DNA of 64,000 nt from Phycisphaerales bacterium (lineage in GTDB: Bacteria > Planctomycetota > Phycisphaerae > Phycisphaerales > UBA1924): positions 1-64,000 of the forward strand of contig JARGPA010000005.1 of the NCBI GenBank assembly GCA_029213305.1, written 5' to 3'. The notes beneath the pieces are model-generated. The model saw only the letters and a list, made by a program, of their open reading frames with translations, did no database searches and was not told the origin of the DNA. Each line of letters opens with the position of its first letter. Position 1 is the first letter of the stretch. Of the stretch, positions 54,331 to 63,150 are shown in pieces. The position numbers and the translations under genes are program-made.

Positions 54331-54786
54331 TTAATTGGACTCAATCAACTTCTTGAGTTTCTGTAAACCATCCATCCAACCTTCTTCAAACTCTTCCGCC
54401 ATCCCGTCACAGATCTCCCCCGCCATTCGATGATCGATATGGACTCGTGTCCCCCCATCAACTTCCTCGAACGCAATGGTCATGTTCATGATCACTGCTG
54501 CAGGCATGGTGCAATCTCCACGCATACGAATCTTCTTGTTTGGTTTGATCATCGTGATCTCTCCGAGTACATTGAATCCTCCGTCAGGGAGTTGCATGTA
54601 ACATCTGCCTCCAAGTTTCTCTTCGATCTTGGTCGGATTGGTCACTTTGGTTTCTTCATTCTCATAAAACCATGATCCAATATCATCAAACCAAGCTCGA
54701 TACACCTGCTCCTTTGGTGCGCTGATATGGATTTCGATCTGTGCATTCGCGACGCGTGCTGCATCTTCCATTAGTTTCGTTGTCAT
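54331..54786 (-). CDS. SRPBCC/AHSA1 domain protein
   Basis: 151 residues, AGGAG 6 nt before the ATG. One START-like helix-grip domain: IEIHISAPKEQVYRAWFDDIGSWF, VLGEITMIKPNKKIRM, VIMNMTIAFEEVDGGTRVHIDHR, and a long C-terminal helix FEEGWMDGLQKLKKLI. It is 12 bp downstream of an ArsR-type regulator, the usual pairing for this group, whose members may bind small hydrophobic ligands. Ligand unknown. Confidence 0.88.
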   Translation of the reverse strand: MTTKLMEDAARVANAQIEIHISAPKEQVYRAWFDDIGSWFYENEETKVTNPTKIEEKLGGRCYMQLPDGGFNVLGEITMIKPNKKIRMRGDCTMPAAVIMNMTIAFEEVDGGTRVHIDHRMAGEICDGMAEEFEEGWMDGLQKLKKLIESN

Positions 54787-54798
54787 ACTGTTCTCCTA

Positions 54799-55170
54799 TC
54801 AATTCATCCGTTTGCCGTCTTGATTCGATTCAACTTGTTCTTTCAACCTGATCAATGAGCCCGCCCATTGATCCTCATATTTACTCACCCAACGCTCATA
54901 CATCTGTTTTAATGGAACCGCATTCAAGTGATTCCATCGGGTTCGGCCTTCCTTGCGTGGGATTACGAGCAACGATTCTTCGAGTATCTTGAGATGTTTC
55001 ATCACTCCAAACCGGGTCATCTCAGGGAACAGCTCCACCAGCTGTGATGTTGTCTTAGGTCCCTCTCGTAATGCATCAAGTAACCCTCTCCTAGTCGGAT
55101 CTGCAAGTGCTCGAAAGACGGAATCCATCTGCTCAGGTTCGATTTTAATGTTTCTCTTCACGCCATCCAT
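54799..55170 (-). CDS. ArsR family transcriptional regulator
   Basis: 123 residues, GGAG 7 nt before the ATG. A winged helix at about 15-95: FRALADPTRRGLLDALREGPKTTSQLVELFPEMTRFGVMKHLKILEESLL (in parts) with a recognition helix in TRFGVMKHL. No metal-binding Cys set. It sits upstream of the AHSA1 gene and probably autoregulates the pair. DNA-binding target likely the promoter in the 146 bp between it and the gene at 55317. Confidence 0.92.
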   Translation of the reverse strand: MDGVKRNIKIEPEQMDSVFRALADPTRRGLLDALREGPKTTSQLVELFPEMTRFGVMKHLKILEESLLVIPRKEGRTRWNHLNAVPLKQMYERWVSKYEDQWAGSLIRLKEQVESNQDGKRMN

Positions 55171-55316
55171 GGCGATTCTCCAGTATTGTTTTATACATGT
55201 GACTATATGGTCACGTATTAACTAATGCAAGTCCCTTGTTGTGAAATTGCACAATTTCGATTGGAAAACTACAAATGCGAATCCAATCTATTGATTAATC
55301 AAGGTACATTCAAACA

Positions 55317-56036
55317 ATGAAAATCATCATCCCTCACATCCTGTGTCTGTTGCTCGCATTTAATACCTTTGCTTCTGATGAGTTAAACAAAGAGACATAC
55401 ACCTTCGTATACATCCTCACAGGACCAGTCACTGAGTTGGATCAGAAAACACAATCCGAAGCATTCGCAGGACATTTCTCAAATATGAATCGAATGGCAG
55501 AGAATGGCGATCTCCTCGTCGCAGGTCCTTACGGATCTCCAAAGACTGACGAGAACTTAAGAGGCCTATGGATATTTAGCACTGACCAAACCACAAAGGC
55601 GCTGGAACTTGCAGAGACAGACCCAACAGGACAACTGGGTGTCTTCAAATTTGAAGCAGTTCAACTCACAACTGACGATCAACTTCTCGAACTCCCTCGA
55701 CTCGAAAAAGAAGATGAGGAACGACGCCTTGCGGACCCAGAGATTTCAGACGAATGGGCCGGGAGAGCGTATTTTATTGCATCAGCAGAAACAAACAAAG
55801 ACAACTCAGTAAACCGAGTCTCGGGTGTTCTTCTCCTAGGAACACTTGTCGCACAAGATAACACCCGTATTGATGTTGACCACACTCTTGTTCTACTCAA
55901 AGCAGAAACTATAGAAGAAGCAAACTCTATTTTGACCAAAGCTGGATGTGACCCAGAGCAATGGGAACTTGATCTTTGGTACTCAAGCAAAGTCCATACT
56001 CAACTCCCCGCACTCCGTAACCAAATGAAGGACTGA
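55317..56036 (+). CDS. Secreted protein with YCII-like domain
   Basis: 239 residues. Signal peptide 1-19 (CLLLAFNTFASD). Residues about 27-120 resemble a YCII-related domain: YTFVYILTGPVTE, FAGHFSNMNRMAENGDLLVAGPYGS, LRGLWIFSTDQTTKALELAETDP. The segment about 145-235 may be a second, diverged copy (RAYFIASAETNK; DVDHTLVLLKAETIEEANSIL). YCII proteins are small alpha/beta proteins of unclear enzymatic role, and an exported tandem form is unusual. The start has no strong ribosome binding site. Confidence 0.7.
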   Translation: MKIIIPHILCLLLAFNTFASDELNKETYTFVYILTGPVTELDQKTQSEAFAGHFSNMNRMAENGDLLVAGPYGSPKTDENLRGLWIFSTDQTTKALELAETDPTGQLGVFKFEAVQLTTDDQLLELPRLEKEDEERRLADPEISDEWAGRAYFIASAETNKDNSVNRVSGVLLLGTLVAQDNTRIDVDHTLVLLKAETIEEANSILTKAGCDPEQWELDLWYSSKVHTQLPALRNQMKD

Positions 56037-56078
56037 TACGCGGACTCAAAGCATAACAGACGCGCTACCATCCCTTCG

Positions 56079-58343
56079 ATGCAGAGTGAACCAAAAGATT
56101 TCGAAGTCGTAAGCAGTTTCAATCCTGCAGGCGATCAACCCGACGCGATCGACGCGATCACTCATTCGATCATGAGTGGGCAAAAATCAAGTTGTCTATT
56201 GGGCGCGACGGGCACCGGTAAAACTTTTACCATGGCCAATGTAATTGCCAAAACTGGCAAACCGACTCTGATTCTTTCACACAACAAAACGCTCGCTGCC
56301 CAGTTGTTTGAAGAACTCAAGGCATTCTTCCCCAACAACTCAGTCAACTACTTCGTCTCCTACTACGACTACTACCAACCCGAGGCGTACATCCCAGGAC
56401 GCGATATCTATATCGAAAAAGACTCTGCACGAAATGATGATCTGGATCAACTCCGACTCGCATCAACATCGAATCTCATACAGAGACGCGATTGCATAGT
56501 CGTTGCATCCGTTTCTTGTATCTTTGGTCTCGGTTCCCCTAGCGCGTATTCTGAAAAAGTCTACACATTGAATATTGGTATGCATCTCCCCAGACGAGCA
56601 CTCTTTCTTGCGCTCAATGCGATGCAATACGAACGAGCGGAAATCGAGTTCAAGCGAGGTTCATATCGCGCCCGTGGAGACGCGATTGAAGTTTGGCCAG
56701 CATATGAAAAATTCGCAGTCCGTATCGAACTCTTCGGAGACGAAATCGATCGGATCGAGCTCATCAACCCAACCAGCGGCGAACTACTCGCTCAAGAATC
56801 CCAATACTTCCTCTTCCCTGCAGTTCATTATGTCATGCCCGAGGATCGACTCAACGAAGTCCTCACATCTATACGAACTGAAATGGATGAACGAGTCATG
56901 CACCTGCGTCACGAGGGAAAACTACTTGAAGCCCAACGATTACTTGCAAGAACCAAATATGACTTAGAGATGATCGAAGAAATCGGATACTGCTCAGGAG
57001 TTGAGAACTACTCACGATACATGGACGGCCGACTCCCGGGGGAACGCCCGTTCACTTTACTCGATTACTTTGACTACGCGCCTGGGAACCCACAAAGAAA
57101 AGAAGAACCTGACAGAGAAGTCTCCTTGGTAGACGCACAAGGCGAACCAATCAGACCCACTCAAGATACTCGTGACCATCAAGAGGATTCACGAAGATTT
57201 GGTGTCTCTCGAACCAATCTCAAAGATTGGTTGCTCATTGTTGATGAATCGCATGTTACTATCCCACAGATCCGCGCCATGTACAACGGCGACAAAGCAC
57301 GCAAAGATGTCCTCGTTGAACACGGGTTCCGTCTACCGAGTTGTTTGGATAACCGCCCGTTGCGTTTCGAAGAGTTTGAAGCACTAGTCCCACAAATTGT
57401 CTATGTAAGTGCGACCCCGGGTCCATATGAGCTTGACAAAACTGGAGGCGAAGTAGTTGAACAAGTCATTCGACCAACCGGGCTTCTCGATCCTGTCGTC
57501 GAAGTCCGACCTGCGAGCGGACAGATACCAGATCTCCTAGAACAATGCAAAGAACGAGTCGCTGTTGGGGATCGAGTGCTAGTGACAGCGTTAACCAAAC
57601 GGCTTTGCGAGGATCTGACTACCTATCTCGCCGACCAAGGTCTTAAAGTTCGATATTTGCATTCAGAAATTCAGACGCTTGAACGCTTGGAAATTCTCAC
57701 AGATCTTCGCGCTGGAGAATTTGATGTACTTGTTGGTGTCAATCTACTCAGAGAAGGGTTGGACTTACCTGAAGTTTCACTCGTAACGATCCTCGACGCT
57801 GACAAAGAAGGATTCTTACGAAGCGCGACCAGCTTGATTCAACAGATGGGACGAGCAGCAAGGAATGTAGACGCGAAAGTTATTCTCTACGCTGATAAAA
57901 TTACCAACGCGATGGCGAGCGCAATGGATGAAACCCAGCGCCGAAGAGCAAAGCAGATCGAATACAACGAGATCAACGGGATTACTCCGAAAACGATCAT
58001 CAAAGAAATCCGAACAGGTATCGATGCAACGCTGAAAGCTCGAAAAACTGCGAAGAACGCAACCGACGATCTCGATGACCCTGCACTCGACGCTCGCGAT
58101 TTGGTGATGATTCTCGAATCGGACATGCTCGAATCCGCAACGAACATGGAATTCGAATCAGCTGCTCTACTCAGAGATCAAATGGTTCACGTTCGAGAGC
58201 TCATCGCTCAACATGAGAGCGCCCTCGGGAATGATTCATCTGATGAACCTATATTGATCAAACGAAGTGAGCTTGCCAAAGCAATCAAACCCAAAGGCGG
58301 CAAACCAGGATCCGCAGGGACCCGTGGCGGCCGTAAACGATAG
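56079..58343 (+). CDS. uvrB: UvrABC system protein B
   Basis: 754 residues (E. coli form 673). It is the damage-verifying helicase-like subunit of nucleotide excision repair. Walker A LLGATGTGKTFTMA near residue 43; beta-hairpin region YYDYYQPEAYIPGRDIYIEKD; VDESHVTIPQ; motif VI region RATSLIQQMGRAARN-like (SATSLIQQMGRAARNVD); C-terminal UVR motif about 680-710 (ESAALLRDQMVHVRELI). An insertion of about 50 charged residues (about 336-385, DREVSLVDAQGEPIRPTQ...) lies before the DESH motif. The C-terminal tail is Gly/Lys-rich. uvrA follows after a small gene. Confidence 0.96.
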   Translation: MQSEPKDFEVVSSFNPAGDQPDAIDAITHSIMSGQKSSCLLGATGTGKTFTMANVIAKTGKPTLILSHNKTLAAQLFEELKAFFPNNSVNYFVSYYDYYQPEAYIPGRDIYIEKDSARNDDLDQLRLASTSNLIQRRDCIVVASVSCIFGLGSPSAYSEKVYTLNIGMHLPRRALFLALNAMQYERAEIEFKRGSYRARGDAIEVWPAYEKFAVRIELFGDEIDRIELINPTSGELLAQESQYFLFPAVHYVMPEDRLNEVLTSIRTEMDERVMHLRHEGKLLEAQRLLARTKYDLEMIEEIGYCSGVENYSRYMDGRLPGERPFTLLDYFDYAPGNPQRKEEPDREVSLVDAQGEPIRPTQDTRDHQEDSRRFGVSRTNLKDWLLIVDESHVTIPQIRAMYNGDKARKDVLVEHGFRLPSCLDNRPLRFEEFEALVPQIVYVSATPGPYELDKTGGEVVEQVIRPTGLLDPVVEVRPASGQIPDLLEQCKERVAVGDRVLVTALTKRLCEDLTTYLADQGLKVRYLHSEIQTLERLEILTDLRAGEFDVLVGVNLLREGLDLPEVSLVTILDADKEGFLRSATSLIQQMGRAARNVDAKVILYADKITNAMASAMDETQRRRAKQIEYNEINGITPKTIIKEIRTGIDATLKARKTAKNATDDLDDPALDARDLVMILESDMLESATNMEFESAALLRDQMVHVRELIAQHESALGNDSSDEPILIKRSELAKAIKPKGGKPGSAGTRGGRKR

Positions 58344-58452
58344 TTGTTCACTCCTAACTTCTGCTCTGTCCTCTATTCAGTGAACCTGATATACGACCAC
58401 AATGCTGATTGATCGCTTGCCTTTTTGAAGTAGCAAGCACCTACTATTGCCC

Positions 58453-58680
58453 ATGGATCAGAAGAGAGAACCCGATTTTAACTCAAATAGGTCTACACCC
58501 TCTCAGTTTCGCTCAAAACTGGGGACTTATCTCACAGGAGTATTCATCGGATTCCTGATACTAGGTGGAATCTACTACCAGAAGCATCTCGCAACGAAAC
58601 GACTCGATGCGCAACGAGCACAAGAAGCATCCCTTAATTCGAGTGATACAAACTCAGACATGAAGAGCGAGCAACCTTGA
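58453..58680 (+). CDS. Small single-TM membrane protein between uvrB and uvrA
   Basis: 75 residues from ATG 58453. A hydrophilic N-terminus, one TM segment at about 27-46 (YLTGVFIGFLILGGIYYQ), then a Lys/Arg/Ala-rich and Ser/Asp-rich tail. Its stop codon overlaps the TTG of uvrA (TTGA), so it is translationally coupled to it. No family recognised. Confidence 0.6.
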   Translation: MDQKREPDFNSNRSTPSQFRSKLGTYLTGVFIGFLILGGIYYQKHLATKRLDAQRAQEASLNSSDTNSDMKSEQP

Positions 58681-61600
58681 CCAGGGTGACATCGAAAAAG
58701 AAGACCGTTTCGAAATCGAAGGCGACAAAGAAAAAAGCATCTTCGAAATCTCGCATTACTCCATCTTCAAAGTCGGAGAAGTTATCGAAAACTCCAAACA
58801 AATCGATTCGTATACGCGGTGCTAAAGAACACAATCTCAAATCACTCGATATCGATATTCCACGAGATCAACTTGTGATCATCACTGGACTATCAGGATC
58901 TGGAAAATCGTCATTAGCATTTGATACCATCTTTGCTGAAGGCCAACGGAAGTACATGGAATCACTCAGCGCCTATGCGCGACAATTCCTAGATCAGCTT
59001 AAGAAACCAGACATCGAAGAGATCGAAGGAATCCCCCCCACAATCGCGATCGAGCAACGATCCGCGTCACACAATCCTCGTTCGACAGTTGCGACAACAA
59101 CAGAAATCTACGACTATCTCAGATTGCTCTTTGCCCGATGTGGCACCCCCCGCTCATGGGCAGTCACCAAAGCCAAAAAAAACTCAACAGTGCTCAGTCG
59201 ATCAGGACGAGTGATTGAATCTTCAAGCGCATCGCAAATTGTCGATCATGTCATGAAGTTCGATGAGAGTACAAGATTGATGGTCCTCGCACCTGTTGTT
59301 CGTGCAAAGAAAGGTTTCCACAAAGACACACTCGAGGCATTCTTCAAACAAGGTTGGATGCGTGCAAGAGTCAACGGCGATATCGTCGACCTTCGAGAAA
59401 CACTCAAAGAAGATAACGAGAACCCACTCGAACTCCATCGACACAAAAAACACTCTATAGACGCAGTTGTAGATCGTATCGTCATCAAACCTGACGCTGA
59501 CACAAGACAACGACTCGTCGAATCAATCGAGGCGGCCCTTCGACTTGCTGAAGGCTCCGTCGTCATCGCAGTAAACGATGAACAAGATCGAACAATCTGG
59601 ACAGATCATGCTTTCAGCGAACACTTCGCGGATCCGGATCACCCAGAGATCTCTCTGAGCGAACTCTCCCCTCGTGTTTTCTCATTCAACTCACCATTCG
59701 GTGCATGCCCCGATTGTCATGGTTTGGGTGTTATTCTTGAGTTCTCCGAAGAACTCGTTGTCCCCAATATGGATGTCGCGATTCTGAACAATGCGATTCA
59801 ACCCTGGAAGAAGAACGGCCCAGGAGGCATGATCTACCCAAGGTATCTCCGTAAGTTCTGTAGAGCATTCGATATTCCACAATCAATGCACCTTTCTGCG
59901 ATGTCCGACGACCTGTTCAATCTGCTCATGCGCGGGACAGATTACGCCAATGAACATCGTACGACAAAGAAGAAGTTCACAAAGCAATGGGAAGGCGTGT
60001 ACCCAATGCTCCACAACTGGTTCCACAAGACGGAATCAAGTTGGGTCAAGGACCATCTCCATCAGTACCAACAAGAAATCGTCTGCCCGTCGTGTCATGG
60101 GGACCGATTAAAAATCTCTGCATTGCATGTCACAATCGAATCCTCTCACCTTGCAAACATGGATAAAGCCGGTTCGAAATCGATCATCGGGCGCCCGAGC
60201 AATGACGGTTCCATTCTCAATATTTCCGAACTCTCGAGACTAAATATTACTGATGCAATCAAGTTCATCGAAGGGCTTGTGCTTTCAAAAGAAAACGCAC
60301 ACATCGCAGAAGCAATACTCAGAGAGATCATTAACCGACTCAAGTTCCTCGAATCTGTTGGACTCGATTATCTATCGCTTGATCGCCGCACCGCGACCCT
60401 CAGCGGCGGCGAAGCCCAACGAATCCGACTCGCAACACAAGTCGGATCAGGACTCGTTGGCGCGTGTTATGTACTTGATGAACCCACGATCGGGCTCCAT
60501 CAAAGAGACAATGATCGACTCATCCGAACACTTCGACATTTAACTGATATCGGAAACACTGTCCTCGTTGTTGAGCACGATGAAGACACGATCCGAGCTG
60601 CGGATCACATTGTTGATATTGGACCAGGTCCAGGTGTCCACGGCGGTACCGTCGTCGCTCAAGGTTCTATTTCAGACATCACCAAGGCGAAGAACTCGCT
60701 CACAGGTGACTACCTGAGCGGCCGACGAAAAATTGAAGTGCCCAAGAAGCGCCGAACGCTAAACAAGAAAAAAGCGATGGTTGTCAAAGGTGCCAAGCAC
60801 AACAACCTAAAGAATATTGATGTCCCATTCCCAGTAGGCGGAATGCTCTGCGTAACTGGGGTCTCAGGCTCTGGCAAATCGACACTCGTCAACCAGATCT
60901 TGCTCCGCGCCGCGAAACAACATGTCATGGGGAGTAAAACAAAGCCCGGAGCTCATTCCCGAGTCACAGGCCTCCAACACATCGATCGGATCATTGAGGT
61001 CGATCAATCCCCAATCGGACGCACCCCCCGATCAAACCCCGCAACCTACACAGGGATCTTCGACGATATCCGCAAAGTCTTTACTGCAACCAAGGAATCA
61101 AAGATCCGTGGTTACAAACCCGGTCGATTCTCGTTCAATGTCGCTTCGAACAAAGGCGGCGGACGATGCGAAGCATGCAACGGCCAGGGAATGAAAAAAA
61201 TCGAAATGCATTTCCTTCCCGATGTATTTGTCGAATGTGAGGTTTGCATTGCTAAGAGATACAACCGCGAAACTCTCGAAGTGAAATATCGCGGCAAGAA
61301 CATCGCTGATGTGCTCGCACTCACTGTTGAAGATGCTTGTGCCTTCTTTGAGAATCATCCAAAGATCCTCCGATTCACAACTTGCCTCCGAGATGTTGGA
61401 CTGGGATACATCACATTGGGTCAACCCTCAACCACCCTCAGCGGCGGCGAAGCTCAACGCGTCAAACTCGCAACCGAGCTCGGTAAAGGCACTCGACACG
61501 ATGGCACCCCAAGCTCGGAACACACTCTCTATATCTTGGACGAACCAACAACTGGTTTACACTTTGAGGACATCAATAAGCTTATTGCTGTTCTCAACAG

Positions 61601-61796
61601 ACTAGCAGATGCTGGAAATACATTAATAATTATCGAGCACAACCTCGATGTCATCAAGTGTGCAGATTGGGTCATCGATCTTGGCCCAGAAGGCGGCGAT
61701 CACGGCGGAACTCTGCTCGCAACTGGGACCCCCGAGGAAGTTGCAAAGATCAAGGCAAGCTATACAGGTCAATATCTCAAGCAGATGCTCGTTTAA
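58677..61796 (+). CDS. uvrA: UvrABC system protein A
   Basis: 1039 residues from TTG 58677 (E. coli form 940). The damage-recognition ABC ATPase of nucleotide excision repair. Residues 1-48 are a Lys/Ser-rich extension; then IRIRGAKEHNLKSLDIDIP and Walker A GLSGSGKSSLAFDTIFAEG (about 70); zinc modules CPDCHGLG and CPSCHGDRL; signature TLSGGEAQRIRLATQVGSGL; second Walker A GVSGSGKST (about 730); CEACNGQGMKKIEMHFLPDV with CEVC; second LSGGEAQRVKLATELG. All ATPase and zinc elements are intact. Shorter start options exist, as the extension is not conserved in type. Confidence 0.97.
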   Translation: MTRVTSKKKTVSKSKATKKKASSKSRITPSSKSEKLSKTPNKSIRIRGAKEHNLKSLDIDIPRDQLVIITGLSGSGKSSLAFDTIFAEGQRKYMESLSAYARQFLDQLKKPDIEEIEGIPPTIAIEQRSASHNPRSTVATTTEIYDYLRLLFARCGTPRSWAVTKAKKNSTVLSRSGRVIESSSASQIVDHVMKFDESTRLMVLAPVVRAKKGFHKDTLEAFFKQGWMRARVNGDIVDLRETLKEDNENPLELHRHKKHSIDAVVDRIVIKPDADTRQRLVESIEAALRLAEGSVVIAVNDEQDRTIWTDHAFSEHFADPDHPEISLSELSPRVFSFNSPFGACPDCHGLGVILEFSEELVVPNMDVAILNNAIQPWKKNGPGGMIYPRYLRKFCRAFDIPQSMHLSAMSDDLFNLLMRGTDYANEHRTTKKKFTKQWEGVYPMLHNWFHKTESSWVKDHLHQYQQEIVCPSCHGDRLKISALHVTIESSHLANMDKAGSKSIIGRPSNDGSILNISELSRLNITDAIKFIEGLVLSKENAHIAEAILREIINRLKFLESVGLDYLSLDRRTATLSGGEAQRIRLATQVGSGLVGACYVLDEPTIGLHQRDNDRLIRTLRHLTDIGNTVLVVEHDEDTIRAADHIVDIGPGPGVHGGTVVAQGSISDITKAKNSLTGDYLSGRRKIEVPKKRRTLNKKKAMVVKGAKHNNLKNIDVPFPVGGMLCVTGVSGSGKSTLVNQILLRAAKQHVMGSKTKPGAHSRVTGLQHIDRIIEVDQSPIGRTPRSNPATYTGIFDDIRKVFTATKESKIRGYKPGRFSFNVASNKGGGRCEACNGQGMKKIEMHFLPDVFVECEVCIAKRYNRETLEVKYRGKNIADVLALTVEDACAFFENHPKILRFTTCLRDVGLGYITLGQPSTTLSGGEAQRVKLATELGKGTRHDGTPSSEHTLYILDEPTTGLHFEDINKLIAVLNRLADAGNTLIIIEHNLDVIKCADWVIDLGPEGGDHGGTLLATGTPEEVAKIKASYTGQYLKQMLV

Positions 61797-61812
61797 GCTA
61801 CAAACTATCAAC

Positions 61813-62118
61813 TCAACTCGATTTGATCAGGTAATCGAAGTTATCTATTCGTCTACGAAGACTTGATACATCAAATCGCTCAGGCAACTCTATCTGCCCA
61901 AAGTGCGCCGCAGCCAACTTCGCTGCCCGCTCTGCAATGACACTGGGTGGAACTGCCCCACCAACGAGATGCTCATGATCGACCCAAGACATCGTGATCT
62001 CGTGCTCACTGGAAACCCCATCACCCCACTCGATGCACAGCGTGTACAACCAACCATGTTGAGTACCATGTTCGCCGTCGATTTTGATAGTTGGTGATAT
62101 TGGGTTAGTCACATCCAA
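61813..62118 (-). CDS. Small conserved hypothetical protein
   Basis: 101 residues, soluble, no signal peptide. Visible: beta-like GWLYTLCIEWGDGVSSEHEITMSWVDHEHLVGG followed by helix SVIAERAAKLAAAHFGQIELPERFDVSSLRRR (both given in parts). I do not recognise the family. Codon use is like the neighbours. It is convergent with uvrA (17-bp gap) and downstream of infC beyond a terminator. Confidence 0.6.
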   Translation of the reverse strand: MDVTNPISPTIKIDGEHGTQHGWLYTLCIEWGDGVSSEHEITMSWVDHEHLVGGAVPPSVIAERAAKLAAAHFGQIELPERFDVSSLRRRIDNFDYLIKSS

Positions 62119-62125
62119 AGTGTAT

Positions 62126-62155
62126 CAATAAAAAAGCCTCCGTGAGCGGAGGCTT
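62126..62155 (-). terminator. Intrinsic terminator of infC
   Basis: 9-bp perfect stem AAGCCTCCG / CGGAGGCTT with a TGAG loop, followed on the minus strand by TTTTTTATT. It lies 36 bp past the infC stop. Confidence 0.92.
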
Positions 62156-62190
62156 GAAAATCTAAACGTAGACGCTTCAATCTTTAGAGA

Positions 62191-62961
62191 TCATCCAAGC
62201 AAATCGGCAATTTCATCATCGACAGGATTCGACGCACGATTGTCCTTTGGACCCTTACGTTTCTTCTTGTCTGCTTGAGCATCATTCGCATCTTCTTGTG
62301 CATCTGCGATGTCATCCGCTTCGTTCTGTGCGGCTACTTCTGCTTCAAGCTTCGCGAGATCGAGCTTCTCTTGTTCCTTGTCTTCCTGAATCATCCTTGA
62401 ACGGATTGCTTTGATCTTATCGCGATCCGGGGAAAGTAAAACAGTGATTGCTCTACCCATACCCTTAGGCGCCATATCAACCTTTGCAACATCTGAAAGA
62501 TCTTGACAGATTTGGAACATTCGTTCCTCACCCATTTGCTTATGCATAATCTCTCGCCCACGGAATCGTTGGACGATCTGCACCTTGTGCCCGGCCATCA
62601 AGAAACGTCGAGCTTGATCAACACGAATCTGTACATCATGCGGATCGATCTTGAGTGAACGACCTAGACGAATTTCTTTGAGTTCGCCGCCGTGCGTTCG
62701 TGACTTTGCTTCTTTTTTGGATTGGTCATACTTGTGCTTGCCGTAATCCATGATCTTACAGACAGGTGGCCGAGAATCAGCAACGACCTCAACCAGATCG
62801 AGTCCTGCTGCTTGCGCCATGCGCATCGCATCAGAAGTATCGACAAGTCCTTTTTGTTCACCATTCTCATCGATCAAACGGATCGGAGAAATACGGATCA
62901 TGTGATTAACACGGGTCCGGTTGGCCGGACCTTGACTCTTTATAAATCGTCTACGAGCGAT
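62191..62961 (-). CDS. infC: Translation initiation factor IF-3, probable AUC start
   Basis: About 256 residues. IF-3 core at about 20-180: IRISPIRLIDENGEQKGLVDTSDAMRMAQAAGLDLVEV (in parts), KIMDYGKHKYDQSKKEAK, linker helix, then IRLGRSLKIDPHDVQIRVDQARRFL and RFRGREIMHKQMG. The last about 70 residues are a charged tail (EDANDAQADKKKRKG), beyond the usual 180. Start: AAGGAG (62969-62974) is followed after 7 nt by ATC 62961, giving (M)ARRRFIKSQG. The in-frame ATG 62979 lies upstream of and partly overlaps that ribosome binding site and lacks its own. E. coli infC uses AUU for autoregulation, so a rare start is plausible. rpmI and rplT are not adjacent. Confidence 0.9.
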   Translation of the reverse strand: MARRRFIKSQGPANRTRVNHMIRISPIRLIDENGEQKGLVDTSDAMRMAQAAGLDLVEVVADSRPPVCKIMDYGKHKYDQSKKEAKSRTHGGELKEIRLGRSLKIDPHDVQIRVDQARRFLMAGHKVQIVQRFRGREIMHKQMGEERMFQICQDLSDVAKVDMAPKGMGRAITVLLSPDRDKIKAIRSRMIQEDKEQEKLDLAKLEAEVAAQNEADDIADAQEDANDAQADKKKRKGPKDNRASNPVDDEIADLLG

Positions 62962-63150
62962 ATCGAGACTCCTTGCCATTTATTTGGCACAAGACAAGCA
63001 ACTGATCGACGAACACTCGGCGATCGTGGGACTCTATTGAACCATCTCGACATGCATAAAGCAAGGGCATCACACACTCTATAAGTGAAATACCTCGCTT
63101 GTTTTCGAGGCTCGATGGGTAGATAGACACTAGAAAAGCTTTGATTGATC

